Shown piece by piece: positions 52,812 to 61,609 of a DNA stretch of 64,000 nucleotides. A program made the position numbers and the translations under genes. The DNA comes from Nitrospira sp. SG-bin1 (GTDB lineage: Bacteria > Nitrospirota > Nitrospiria > Nitrospirales > Nitrospiraceae). Under the pieces are notes generated by a model, which saw only the letters and a list, made by a program, of their open reading frames with translations, was not told the origin of the DNA and did not search any database. The stretch is from positions 43,923 through 107,922 of the forward strand of contig LVWS01000013.1 in assembly GCA_002083365.1 (NCBI GenBank), written 5' to 3'. Position 1 is the stretch's first letter, and each line of letters starts with the position of its first letter.

Positions 52812-53450
52812 TCAGATTCGCATCTTCTTGGCCAACGAGAGGGCTCTCCGCTGATCCATGCCGAGGTAGTGGGCGGTACTGCCGATGTTCTTATGACCGA
52901 GCAGATGCTGACAGGCCGCCAGATCTTTGGTCGCCTGATAGATCGCCGCCGACTTCGACCGGCGCATCGAATGGGTACTATACCTTTTCCAATTCAGATC
53001 CGCGTACGAAACCCAGCGCTTCACCAGATTGGCATACTGCTCCCGCGTCAAATACACCCCGGTCTTCCGATTCCCGATACTCGTCCACAGGAACGCCCCT
53101 GGTCCTTTGCCTGAAACTGCAATCCATTCAACAAGCGACTTGCGCGTTTGCCATGAGAGCGCCACCACATGACTCCGACCGGTCTTGCGCTGCCGGATCG
53201 GAAACTCCTCCACGATCCGCCCACGATGATCGGTGACTTGCCTAACACGCAAAGGCAACAGATCCGAGGCCCGCAACATGGTGTCGAGCGCCGTATTGAA
53301 GAGGGCCAGATCACGAATCTTCTGTTCGGCAGTCAATTTGGCACGAATCACGGCGGCCTGGGCGGCGGTGAGCGGGGTCATCTGCCCCACGGCCACACGT
53401 TTATTCCACGGCGGGCGGGGAGGATGCTTCACGAAGGGTTTCGCGGGCAT
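52812..53450 (-). CDS. short tyrosine recombinase/integrase
   Basis: A 212-residue phage-integrase-family recombinase. The catalytic residues are visible: Arg in MLRASDLLPLRV, HSMRRSKSAAIY (His and Arg), LLGHKNIGSTAHY with the nucleophilic Tyr in AHYLG. It has only a short N-terminal core-binding part, smaller than a typical ICE integrase (about 400). It resembles plasmid- and integron-borne short recombinases. It could resolve dimers or integrate the element; no att core was found next to it. Confidence 0.87.
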   Translation of the reverse strand: MPAKPFVKHPPRPPWNKRVAVGQMTPLTAAQAAVIRAKLTAEQKIRDLALFNTALDTMLRASDLLPLRVRQVTDHRGRIVEEFPIRQRKTGRSHVVALSWQTRKSLVEWIAVSGKGPGAFLWTSIGNRKTGVYLTREQYANLVKRWVSYADLNWKRYSTHSMRRSKSAAIYQATKDLAACQHLLGHKNIGSTAHYLGMDQRRALSLAKKMRI

Positions 53451-53655
53451 GACCTGGAGAGTAGCACGAGGGCGGTCTTCTGTCTAATTTCTGCTTTTCA
53501 TAAAAGCCAAAATTGGTTAGCGATAAGCATCTCTGGAGGTACGCTCCCCATAAAGCGAGACAGTTAAACGTAAAACATTCTGACACATGACGTCGACCTA
53601 TCTTGATGATCTCGTGCCCATTCTAAGGCTGTCCCTTCCAAGTAGTCCCCCATCA

Positions 53656-53773
53656 CTAAGCGAACTGCTCCAGTTCCGCATTGGACCGTTTGAGCTCGGC
53701 TACCGTCTTTTCTAGTTCTTGGCGTTCCCCACCAAGAGCCGATGGCGGTTCTCCATCAGCCACCCCGTATACT
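53656..53773 (-). pseudogene. histidine-kinase fragment
   Basis: The minus strand reads ERQELEKTVAELKRSNAELE then QFA and a stop. RSNAELEQFA is the classic entry to the H-box of PAS/phytochrome-type sensor kinases (normally followed by YVASHDLQEPLR). Neither H-box nor ATPase domain remains. A gene scrap in the junk between recombinase and the GMC fragment. The rest of 53451-53916 shows no gene. Confidence 0.45.
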
Positions 53774-53916
53774 TCGTACGGGATTTCAGCCGGCGTGTCG
53801 ATCGAGCCGTACTATGACAGAACACTGTTTGTATCCAAGGTAGCCGTACCGACGGTCGGAACTCGGGAGCCACGTATGCAGACGCGCTTTCTCCCCTGCA
53901 CGACGGTCCCGACGAC

Positions 53917-54681
53917 ATGGCCCACACGGGTGGTCTGGACCAATGTCAAAACGCGAATGATTCAGTGACGAATCTCGACGGTCGGTTTCATCACGTCACG
54001 AACGCGTATGTTGCGGGCCCAGCGATTTTCCCGACGCTCGGCTCTGCAAATCCTTCACTCACGGCCCTTGCCCTCGCGCGCCGAACCGCGGAAGCGATCG
54101 TGCGCAACGCTCTTGGCGTAGACTCCGGTTTTATGCCACTTGGCAGCGGCGGCATCTCTGGCTGGAGAATGGCTGGTTCCGGCGGCTTCATCGAATTGGG
54201 TGGCAACATTATTGAATCGTTCGGAGGAGTTGGACTGCTGTGGTTCACGGGACAGCAGTTCAAAAACTTTATCCTCCGTGTTGACTGGCGTACCTCCACC
54301 CCGGATGACAACTCCGGTATTTTCATTCGTTTTCCCGACCCTGGAAACGATTGGACGATTCCGGTGACACAAGGCTACGAGATTCAGATCGATAACACCG
54401 GAAAGAATCCCGACACGAATCCGCCGAGCTTTGGAGATCCGCTGCACAACACGGGGACCATCTACAAGCTTGCTGGATCCACGGCTGTGCCTTCGGTCGG
54501 CCAATGGCACACGTATGAAATCGAAGCCTACGGCGCGACGATTACGGTTCGCCTCGACGGGCAGCAAGTGAGCCAACTCAACAACGCCAACCGTTCGCCG
54601 AAAGGATTTATTGGGCTACAAAATCATCACGATGGATCACGCATACAGTTCACGCGGCTGCGAATCAAGGAGCTGCCGTGA
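53917..54681 (+). pseudogene. GMC oxidoreductase end fused to a DUF1080-like domain, 5' truncated
   Basis: Residues about 20-65 (LDGRFHHVTNAYVAGPAIFP, NPSLTALALARRTAEAIV) are the C-terminal tail of a GMC-type flavin oxidoreductase. Residues about 75-254 form a DUF1080/3-keto-disaccharide-hydrolase-like concanavalin fold (NFILRVDWRTSTPDDNSGIF; QGYEIQIDNTG; KGFIGLQNHHDGSRIQF). No FAD-binding domain lies upstream; the ATG at 53917 is within a garbled stretch. Natural GMC-DUF1080 fusions exist, so this is the 3' end of one. The DUF1080 part could still fold. Confidence 0.6.
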
Positions 54682-54765
54682 TTCAGAAGGAGATTCCCAT
54701 TCCGTTCCGGGCGTCGGTTAGCCGACCAACCACGGGAAGGGCAACAAGCATGAGCACAGTACGTA

Positions 54766-55152
54766 TCAGCCGGGCGGCGCTGCTTCGCCAGTCACTGGCA
54801 CATGCTCGCAGGGCAACGGCGACTGCGCCAGAATACACACCATATTGTGCGAGGCATGGGTATTTCGAATCGAATGCGGCGCGTCCTTAGGAACAAAGAC
54901 GAGGTCACCGGATTTCACTGCATACGATTCCTTGCCGACCACACATTGGCCCATGCCTTCCACGAAGTACAGAATCTCGTCTGAAAGCGGGTGCCGATGT
55001 AACGGATTCTGTTGGCCGGGCGCGATGCAATACACGTTGAAATGCATGTCGGAGGTTTCAAAGAGTCGTTTGCGGATGAAGAAGCGATCTCTGAACTCCT
55101 CGGCCTCTCGCAGGGAAAAGTGTTTTTTGTCTTCACTGCCGATCGGTATCAT
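54766..55152 (-). CDS. cupin-domain protein
   Basis: A 128-residue single cupin. The metal-binding motif 1 is GQQNPLHRHPLSDEILYFVE and motif 2 is DLVFVPKDAPHSIRNTH. It overlaps the MFS gene stop by four bases (ATGA), so it is co-transcribed behind it. Such small cupins may bind a metal or a small ligand; substrate unknown. The start follows CAGGAGGAAC. Confidence 0.85.
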   Translation of the reverse strand: MIPIGSEDKKHFSLREAEEFRDRFFIRKRLFETSDMHFNVYCIAPGQQNPLHRHPLSDEILYFVEGMGQCVVGKESYAVKSGDLVFVPKDAPHSIRNTHASHNMVCILAQSPLPCEHVPVTGEAAPPG

Positions 55153-56396
55153 GGTGTTCCTCCTGTTAAGTGAACCTGTGACATGTTCCCTTCCTTGACC
55201 CCTGTTCGAAACGCGAGCGCCGCGAGCACGACGAGCAGGGCGATAACAGCAAATGCCATTCGAAAATCATGGTTGTCGGACAGGCCGATGAAGAACCCGG
55301 CCAGCAGCGGCCCGGCGGCATGGCCCACATCGAACAATGTACCAAACGCTCCCATCGCTGAGCCGAGATGCGCTTCTTTGCAGAAGTCCGCCACCAGTGC
55401 GGCAGCAGATGACGTGACCATCGCTTCGCCAAGCCCAAAGCATGCCGCCAAGAGGAGAAGGGTCCAGTAATGCTGGGTCCACGGAATGAGCGCGAATGGA
55501 ATCGCACACACGAACATTCCCCAAAACAACAATGGTGTCCGGCCTTGCCGGTCGGAGATTTTACCCATTAGCGGTTTGGCGCCAATGACTGCGAGAATCT
55601 GAACACCCCACAACGTTCCCGCCTGAAAGGCCGATAAGCCGCACACTGTCACCGCATACACAGGAAGAAAGGCCTCCAAGGCTCCGACCGTAAGGTTCTG
55701 CACACCTTCCATGTTACTGGTGAGCAGCACTCGACGATCCAGTAGAATCTCATGAATGGCAGTACGGAATTGCTTAAACACGGCTGCGACGGTCCTTCCG
55801 CCGGTGATTGCCTCATCTGCTCTTGGAAGAATCATCAGCGCGAGCAGCAGTGACGCCATCCCGCTGGCGGCCACGACGCCATACACGATATGAAAATGTT
55901 CAAGGGCCGGCCCGGAGTCGCCACCGAGGAGGCTCAGTAACAATCCTCCTAAAGGTGCTCCTACCAGATTGCCCAGGATGGTGACGGAGGAAAACCACGA
56001 GAGGAGTTCGGCCCGCCTGTCTCCTGCCATGCTGACCACAACCGCCATGACCACGGGGCCATAGATTGCCGTCGCAAATCCGTGGAGAAAACGCACGACG
56101 ACCAGAACTTCGAACGAAGAAACCCAGAGATAGGCGAGAGGAACAATGGCGAAAACCGTGAGGCCCAGGAGCAAAGTGCGGGTCCTGCCGATCACATCGG
56201 AGAGGACACCTGCCGGCATTTTGAAGAAAATGCCGGTCACCGTTGAGATGGCCACCGCAAAGCCAATGGCCTCGGGACCGACGCCAAAGGAGGCGGCGAA
56301 TAATGGAAGGACCGGTGTGCGGGCCAGACTATAAGAAGCTCGGGCGAGGAATCCGACCACACACAATCCGGCGATCGACGATGGGTTCGAGGACAT
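55149..56396 (-). CDS. MFS transporter
   Basis: A 415-residue major facilitator with about twelve membrane segments. The loop-2 motif GVLSDVIGRTRTLLLG (with the D-x-x-GRR/K-like pattern) is at about residues 62-77 and its half-molecule repeat is GKISDRQGRTPLLFWG near 275. It is preceded by the chrB-like gene (3-base gap) and followed by the cupin. In this context it may export chromate or a related toxic anion, replacing ChrA, but the sequence does not show its substrate. Confidence 0.88.
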   Translation of the reverse strand: MSSNPSSIAGLCVVGFLARASYSLARTPVLPLFAASFGVGPEAIGFAVAISTVTGIFFKMPAGVLSDVIGRTRTLLLGLTVFAIVPLAYLWVSSFEVLVVVRFLHGFATAIYGPVVMAVVVSMAGDRRAELLSWFSSVTILGNLVGAPLGGLLLSLLGGDSGPALEHFHIVYGVVAASGMASLLLALMILPRADEAITGGRTVAAVFKQFRTAIHEILLDRRVLLTSNMEGVQNLTVGALEAFLPVYAVTVCGLSAFQAGTLWGVQILAVIGAKPLMGKISDRQGRTPLLFWGMFVCAIPFALIPWTQHYWTLLLLAACFGLGEAMVTSSAAALVADFCKEAHLGSAMGAFGTLFDVGHAAGPLLAGFFIGLSDNHDFRMAFAVIALLVVLAALAFRTGVKEGNMSQVHLTGGTP

Positions 56397-56399
56397 GGG

Positions 56400-57356
56400 T
56401 CACGTCGTCTGGGCTGGGCGACTCATGCGTGACAAGGCGGTGAAGAGACCTTCAAACAATGCAATGCCGCGCTGCTCAATCTCCCTATCGGGTAATCCCG
56501 CTTGCAGCCACCCTTTCAGGATCAGTTCCAGACCCGGCGTTTCGGGTCGGGCATAACGGCCATCACGGAGATCAATTTCATGGACGATTTCTGCAAGACC
56601 CTGCAGGCCCGGTTCCTTCAGACCAAAGACGCTCATCATCGTTTCGAACGTGCAGAAATTCCCCTGATGTCCAAACTCAGCCTCACGCATGTCGAAGCCG
56701 ACCTCGCCAGTCTCTAAGCGAGCTGCATAGCGAATTTCTGCCGTGGAATTAATGAAGCGTCGAATCAGCCACGCACAGGCCAATCGGTCAACGTGGGGAC
56801 GCGGGCGCGTGACCCACCGCGCCTCGCGATAGTCCGCGAGCTTCTTGAGGGCAACCGGAGCCACCTTTGTATTGCCTTGCCTCAGCTGCTCCTGAATGCG
56901 CCGTAACAAGTCGTTCACCTTGACTGCGTTCGGGGAGTTGAAAAAGTCTACTTGGGCAATTTCCGCTTGCCGCTTGCGAAGCTTTTCCAGCTTCTCCACC
57001 CCTTCCGTGTGGGCGAGGGCCTTCTTGCCACGCCGCAGCGTTTTCTCTAAGTCTGCAGCTTCAACTTCGAGTTCGGCATACTTCGCTCTGGATGCCTCCT
57101 GAAACAACTCCACCAGCTTGGCATCGGGAAGCCCTTCAAACCGGTCGACTCGCATCACGACCGCGTCGCCGCCGATTTGCTGCACTTCTTGGGCAAGCCA
57201 TTGAAAGGCTTCGACGCACTCATCCTGACTTGGCAACACATACACCCCGGCCTTCGCCGTCACGGCTCCCATCCGCTGCAAGCGGCGCCAAAACGAGACG
57301 CGGGCGCTCGATGCGCGTTTGACGGAGAGCGAATAGGAAAAGACGATCCAGCTCAT
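56400..57356 (-). CDS. chrB: ChrB-type chromate resistance protein
   Basis: A 318-residue ChrB. I start at the ATG at 57356 (MSWIVFSYSLSVKRASSARV), the conserved family beginning; the longer frame adds residues of no family likeness. The N-terminal domain includes GVYVLPSQDECVEAFQWLAQ; a coiled coil spans about residues 90-150; the C-terminal ChrB domain reads RWVTRPRPHVDRLACAWLIR, EFGHQGNFCTFETMM and EIVHEIDLRDGRY. ChrB senses chromate and controls chr genes. A palindrome AACACGTGTT (57400-57409) lies 44 bases upstream and may be its operator. Confidence 0.87.
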   Translation of the reverse strand: MSWIVFSYSLSVKRASSARVSFWRRLQRMGAVTAKAGVYVLPSQDECVEAFQWLAQEVQQIGGDAVVMRVDRFEGLPDAKLVELFQEASRAKYAELEVEAADLEKTLRRGKKALAHTEGVEKLEKLRKRQAEIAQVDFFNSPNAVKVNDLLRRIQEQLRQGNTKVAPVALKKLADYREARWVTRPRPHVDRLACAWLIRRFINSTAEIRYAARLETGEVGFDMREAEFGHQGNFCTFETMMSVFGLKEPGLQGLAEIVHEIDLRDGRYARPETPGLELILKGWLQAGLPDREIEQRGIALFEGLFTALSRMSRPAQTT

Positions 57357-57485
57357 ACGCGAGTAGGAAATGAATTTAACGGGTATTTCATAGAAAAGCA
57401 ACACGTGTTACAGTGTAGTTAGTGGCGGCCGACATCATGTTTCCCAATGCAGAACACATTGAAACGACACAAAGACGAGGCCTGT

Positions 57486-58148
57486 ATGAAACCCTCCTCC
57501 ATTGGACTCTGGTGCTGCAGTGCGCTGACTTTCCTGCTCAGTGCTACAACCGCGTCGGCTGCCGAAGTGCAGCTTTGGAATTTTGATGGTGACCAGCCGG
57601 GGAAAATTCCATCCAAATTCCACATTGGAACGCTGTTTGATGGGCGGCCAGCGGGCGACTGGCAAGTCACCGCAAGCGACAAGGCCACTAGCTCACCTCA
57701 TGTCCTGGCTCAGCTCCAAGGGAAGGGGGCGGAGCATGCCTACAAAATATTTCTGATTCAAGGCACAGAGTCAGCAAATGTCGGTCTCAGCGTCAAGCTG
57801 TTGCCCATTGACGGCAAGGCCGACATGGGCGGGGGACTCATCTGGCGGGCAACTGACGATCGCAATTACTATCTCGCTCGCGCCAATCCTCTGGAACAGA
57901 ACATCCGCATCTATCGAGTCGTCAAAGGGGTGCGGCACATGCTCCAGAATTTTGACCATGTCATTAATGTTCGCGAGTGGCACCGGCTGCGCGTGCACAT
58001 GGAAGGTTGCAACATTCAAGTTTCCTTCGATGAGCGGCCGGTATTTAGGCTCTGTGACGAAACTTTTGATAATGGGCGGATTGGGTTATGGACGAAGTCT
58101 GACGCGGTCACGCATTTTGACGATCTACAGTTGGAGGTGATGCCATAA
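57486..58148 (+). CDS. secreted concanavalin-like (DUF1080/LamG-like) protein
   Basis: A 220-residue exported protein. The ATG at 57486 follows GACGAGG and opens the signal peptide (LWCCSALTFLLSATTASAAE). The mature domain has a beta-sandwich pattern: VQLWNFDGDQPGKIPSKFHI, GGGLIWRATDDRNYYLARAN, EWHRLRVHMEGCNIQVSFDE and GRIGLWTKSDAVTHFDDLQL. It resembles the sugar-binding fold of DUF1080/LamG proteins. It is divergent from chrB; the palindrome at 57400 is shared. Confidence 0.7.
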   Translation: MKPSSIGLWCCSALTFLLSATTASAAEVQLWNFDGDQPGKIPSKFHIGTLFDGRPAGDWQVTASDKATSSPHVLAQLQGKGAEHAYKIFLIQGTESANVGLSVKLLPIDGKADMGGGLIWRATDDRNYYLARANPLEQNIRIYRVVKGVRHMLQNFDHVINVREWHRLRVHMEGCNIQVSFDERPVFRLCDETFDNGRIGLWTKSDAVTHFDDLQLEVMP

Positions 58149-58155
58149 CAACGGT

Positions 58156-58199
58156 GCACAGTGTCCCGGCTCACTGCGTGAGACAAAATGGCACTGTGC
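58156..58199 (+). terminator. hairpin between two secreted-protein genes
   Basis: GCACAGTG (58156-58163) and CACTGTGC (58192-58199) form an 8-bp stem with a long loop, 8 bases after a stop codon. Weak evidence for termination. Confidence 0.3.
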
Positions 58200-58305
58200 C
58201 AGTGGAATTTCTTGACTACACCAGGGTGATAACCCGTGGTGTCAGGGCAGAATGATTAATAAGATTCAGAAGGGGTTCGTCTAACAAACACAAAGGGAGA
58301 ACACT

Positions 58306-59247
58306 ATGAACCGCACTTGCACCAACATCATTATAAGCCTATTGGGAATGGTGTTCTTGTTTGCAGTCTCTCTTCACCCCGGCACAACCTTAGCTGGCAG
58401 CCTCGATACCAAAGCGATCGAACAGGCGTTCGGTAAGCCCGGCGAGATGAAGGACGATGTCTATAAGATGTCGCTGCCGCGCAAGGATTTGTCAGTCTCT
58501 CTGAATGGAGTCAAACTGAGACCCGGCTTTGCCCTGGGTACTTGGATTGCGTTCAAGCAGACTGGAAATGATGCGGTCTTGGATGGAGATTTGGTGTTAG
58601 CAGAACCAGAGGTCGGCTCGGTGTTTAAGAAGCTGCAGCAAGAAGGCATTGAAGTCAGTGCTCTCCATAACCATCTGATCGGTGAGACGCCCAAGCTCAT
58701 GTTTCTCCACATTGCGGGCAAAGGTGATGCAGGGAAAATGGCCATGGCTGTGAAGGAAGCCTTACGGCTCACGGGTACGCCGATGGAATCTCAACCCGTC
58801 AAAGCGACCCCTACAGCCAAAGCGACCCCTACAGCGATGAGCCCTACCACTGAAGAGCATGATTTTGACGTTGGGATCATTGATAAGGAACTCGGCCACA
58901 CGGGGAAACTCAAAGATGGCGTGTTGCACGTGTCAGTGTCGAGACCGGAAACCATCAAAATGCACGGAGCAACGCTGCCTCCGAGTATGGGCATGGCCAC
59001 CGCGATCAATTTCCAATCGGGTGAGGGGAACAAGGTTGTCGCAACTGGTGACTTTGTAATGAATCGTGATGATGTGAATCGGGTCACTAAGGCGCTGGCC
59101 GAACATGGCATCTTAGTCACGGCCCTCCACAACCATCTGGTGCATGGATCGCCGGATCTGTACTTCATGCATTTCTGGGCAGACGATACTGCCGAGAAGG
59201 TGGCCAAAGGGTTACGGGCCGGCCTCGATGCGATGAAGAAAGGCTAG
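58306..59247 (+). CDS. LppY/LpqO-family protein with two DUF1259 domains
   Basis: A 313-residue exported protein. A signal peptide (IISLLGMVFLFAVSLHPGTT LAG region) is followed by two homologous DUF1259 halves. The first has IEVSALHNHLIGETPKLMFL and the second has ILVTALHNHLVHGSPDLYFM. Each half includes the VxxVxKxLxEHGIxVTALHNH signature. A Thr/Ala/Lys-rich tandem linker (KATPTAKATPTA) joins them. The family is widespread in environmental and actinobacterial genomes; function not established. AAAGGGAG precedes the ATG. Confidence 0.85.
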   Translation: MNRTCTNIIISLLGMVFLFAVSLHPGTTLAGSLDTKAIEQAFGKPGEMKDDVYKMSLPRKDLSVSLNGVKLRPGFALGTWIAFKQTGNDAVLDGDLVLAEPEVGSVFKKLQQEGIEVSALHNHLIGETPKLMFLHIAGKGDAGKMAMAVKEALRLTGTPMESQPVKATPTAKATPTAMSPTTEEHDFDVGIIDKELGHTGKLKDGVLHVSVSRPETIKMHGATLPPSMGMATAINFQSGEGNKVVATGDFVMNRDDVNRVTKALAEHGILVTALHNHLVHGSPDLYFMHFWADDTAEKVAKGLRAGLDAMKKG

Positions 59248-59327
59248 AGCATCATTCAGACGGAGCCTCCACAGATGTCTGAGAACGTCCGGAGGGGACT
59301 TCGATCAGCGCATCGATTATGTGCCTT

Positions 59328-60308
59328 TTAGAAAGACCGGTCGCGGTCTGGGGAATGAGTCTTCGGCGCAAACCGCGACCGCTCGTCGAAATAGCGGACG
59401 AGGTCCGCAGCCAGGTCTCGATCCTCGCCCCGGTCCGATCGCGCTAAGGCCTTCATTACCTGCTCATAATTCCGCATGACCTCCCGCGCTCTCCCAGGTC
59501 GTCGCGTCGTGCGCTTCAGCCGCTCAAGACTCTTTCCCTTTGTGCTTGCCTGATGAAGGTGCCGCACGGTCCAACGTTCCCGCGTCGGGCGGTGGAGACG
59601 GCTCATGGTGGTGGCGTCAATGCCATGCTCCCGCAACGCCTCGGCAAACCCTTCGCGCCAGCGTTGGAGATCGGGTTTGCGCGGATTCAGCCTGGTGCCC
59701 TCGAAACTCACGGCCTTCACCGTTAGATGAACATGCGGATGCACGGACGGGTGAGGATCGGGATCGGTGTCGAAGGTGTGCAGGACCATCACATATTGAT
59801 GAGTCGGAAATTCGCGCTTGGCAAAGTCACGCGCCGCGCGCTGCACACCCTGTGGGTCGGTTCCCTCTGGCATGGACAGGACCAGATGGAAGGCATCACG
59901 GGCGTGAGACTGAGCCGGGATCGGCGTCCCGCCATGCTCCCATTCTGCCTTCAAGTCGGCCACCGCATCCTTCCCGCTGATGAGCTGGCCGTCCTCGTCT
60001 TCCACATCGAGCTGGCCGTTCCGCGAAATGTACGTCAGGTTGTTTGAGATCCCGCGCATCCCTTTCGGCGCCTTCGCGAGCTTCACCATCACTTGCGGCG
60101 CGCGTCGCACGAGATCATGCAGTTTCTGCCGCACCGCGGCCGCACGGGCCTGTGACGAGCTGAGTCGACTGCCGGTGCCACTCGCACGAAAAGACGCAGG
60201 CGAAGTGGACCGTTTCGGAGGTCGCGGAGGCGGACCGGGCGCGAGGTTAAATAAGCGGCTCCCCCACTCGTCGAGCGTCGCATCAATCGGAAACATCGGC
60301 TTGGTCAT
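59328..60308 (-). CDS. VirD2/MobA-like relaxase
   Basis: A 326-residue mobilisation relaxase. Motif I Tyr is probably in NNLTYISRNG (Y93). The HUH-type metal motif is HPSVHPHVHLTVKAV (His residues about 186-194). The middle part AFHLVLSMPEGTDPQGVQRA is typical of this relaxase group. It should nick and pilot the DNA during conjugation and dock on VirD4. It overlaps the MobC-like gene upstream (ATGA). It lies about 28 kb from virD4, an unusual separation. Confidence 0.85.
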   Translation of the reverse strand: MTKPMFPIDATLDEWGSRLFNLAPGPPPRPPKRSTSPASFRASGTGSRLSSSQARAAAVRQKLHDLVRRAPQVMVKLAKAPKGMRGISNNLTYISRNGQLDVEDEDGQLISGKDAVADLKAEWEHGGTPIPAQSHARDAFHLVLSMPEGTDPQGVQRAARDFAKREFPTHQYVMVLHTFDTDPDPHPSVHPHVHLTVKAVSFEGTRLNPRKPDLQRWREGFAEALREHGIDATTMSRLHRPTRERWTVRHLHQASTKGKSLERLKRTTRRPGRAREVMRNYEQVMKALARSDRGEDRDLAADLVRYFDERSRFAPKTHSPDRDRSF

Positions 60309-60853
60309 GGGCGCAGCTCCCAGCGTTCGAGACTCGCGCGAGTGAGGGCCGTGATCTGGTCCACATGGGTCCGAATCCGCGTCGAGAGGTCCGACAGCAG
60401 GGCGAGCCGCACCGCCGCCTGTTGGGCGGGCGCTTTGTTCACGGCGCGCGCGATCTGGTTGAGGTTTCGTCCCAGGGCAAGGAGTTGCTTGGTTGAATGG
60501 GCGACGGCCTGCCGTTCCGGGTCCGAGAGCGACGGCTGCCGCGTGAGCTGAACTCGAATCAACGCAATGAGCCAGTGCGTGGGGCGGTAGCCCTCGGTTT
60601 TAGCACGAGCGGACAAAGCCACATACTCCGAAGGCGTGAGGCGGAAGCTGATCTGTCGCGTCGCCCGTTCACCGCGCCGCGACACACTCCGATGCGGCGT
60701 GGCTCGTGGGCGGGGCACGCGCTGCAAGGTCTGACGCAGGAGCTGCCGCAGGGCGGCACTCGGCGTGAGCTGCTGCTGCGCACACCATTCGACCCACGGT
60801 TCTTTGAGATCACCGAGATCGACGGTCAGTTGAGAAGGACGTGCGCTGGGCAT
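60305..60853 (-). CDS. MobC-like relaxosome accessory protein
   Basis: A 182-residue basic DNA-binding protein. The ATG at 60853 (MPSARPSQLTVDLGDLK) is chosen because the longer frame has no protein character. The RHH/MobC segments are QISFRLTPSEYVALSARAKT and the C-terminal NLNQIARAVNKAPAQQAAVR. MobC proteins melt oriT for the relaxase. It is first in the mobilisation operon, adjacent to the nic candidate at 60920. Confidence 0.75.
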   Translation of the reverse strand: MPSARPSQLTVDLGDLKEPWVEWCAQQQLTPSAALRQLLRQTLQRVPRPRATPHRSVSRRGERATRQISFRLTPSEYVALSARAKTEGYRPTHWLIALIRVQLTRQPSLSDPERQAVAHSTKQLLALGRNLNQIARAVNKAPAQQAAVRLALLSDLSTRIRTHVDQITALTRASLERWELRP

Positions 60854-60919
60854 GGTCGTCTGCTGCCAATGTGTAGCAGAAGAGGCGCGACAGTGCAATG
60901 CAAATGCTGGCGACAGCCA

Positions 60920-60929
60920 TATCCTGCCC
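60920..60929 (+). other. oriT nic-site candidate
   Basis: TATCCTGCCC at 60920-60929 matches the core of the IncP-type nic consensus (YATCCTG^Y). It lies 67 bases upstream of the MobC-relaxase operon, where oriT of MobP-type systems is normally found. GCGACAG is repeated directly at 60877-60883 and 60909-60916 region. No long inverted repeat was found next to it. Otherwise 60854-61062 shows no gene. Confidence 0.5.
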
Positions 60930-61077
60930 AAAATCTTCAAATTCGGGAAACTGTGGAAACGGCGGACCAAGAACAGCATCGCCTGGGCACTGGCTTGGCT
61001 GCTCCAGTGCACAACGGAGGAATCATTGATCTTCGGTACGGAGCCGTGTAGGCTGATGCACAGTGCGAGCCACGCAA

Positions 61078-61284
61078 ATGACGACTGCGCAGGAACAGAC
61101 GATTCTTCAAAAACTTCGGCATCTTCCTCCCGAACGCGTCGCCGAGGTGGAAGACTTCGTGGATTTTCTCGCCCACCGTCAGGCCGAGGAGCACGGTCTG
61201 ACTCAGGCCGCCGGCCAGTTAGCCACCGCCGCATTCGCGCGGGTCTGGGACAACCCCGCTGACGCCGACTATGACCGGTTATGA
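61078..61284 (+). CDS. DUF2281-type antitoxin of a PemK-like pair
   Basis: A 68-residue antitoxin (ATG 61078; GTG 61063 is also possible). It shows the DUF2281 pattern LRHLPPERVAEVEDFVDFLA. The acidic tail FARVWDNPADADYDRL is typical of small toxin partners. The stop overlaps the toxin gene by 14 bases, so the two are coupled. Confidence 0.8.
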   Translation: MTTAQEQTILQKLRHLPPERVAEVEDFVDFLAHRQAEEHGLTQAAGQLATAAFARVWDNPADADYDRL

Positions 61285-61609
61285 CTTCGGGGATGTGGTT
61301 TTAGTCCCCTTCCCGTTTACGGATCAGTCCGCCGTCAAACGCCGTCCTGCCGTCGTAGTCAGCAGCCCGGCCTACCATCAGGCTCGCCCCGATCTCTTGA
61401 TTATGGCGGTCACGAGTCGGCAACCCTCTCCCCTCTCCGTGGGTGAGGTACAGGTGCAAGATTGGCAGGAGGCGGGATTGCTCAAGCCGTCCGTCCTCAA
61501 ACCGATCCTCACGACCATCGACCCAGGCCTCGTTCTCAAGAAACTGGGCCGACTCACCGCAACGGATCAAGCCGCGCTTCGCCAGGCTCTTCGGACTATG
61601 CTCGGGTAA
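61271..61609 (+). CDS. PemK/MazF-family toxin
   Basis: A 112-residue endoribonuclease toxin. MazF-like features: YDFGDVVLVPFPFTDQSAVK, RRPAVVVSSPAYHQARPDLL, TSRQPSPLSVGEV, then SVLKPILTTIDPGLVLKKLG with the conserved KP and T. It overlaps its antitoxin. Location near oriT and the mobilisation genes suits a post-segregational maintenance role in the leading region. Confidence 0.9.
   Translation: MTGYDFGDVVLVPFPFTDQSAVKRRPAVVVSSPAYHQARPDLLIMAVTSRQPSPLSVGEVQVQDWQEAGLLKPSVLKPILTTIDPGLVLKKLGRLTATDQAALRQALRTMLG

Noticed and set aside
53681..53968. 95-codon plus-strand ORF beside the GMC fragment
   Set aside because: Its opposite strand carries the histidine-kinase scrap, and the frame itself has no family likeness.
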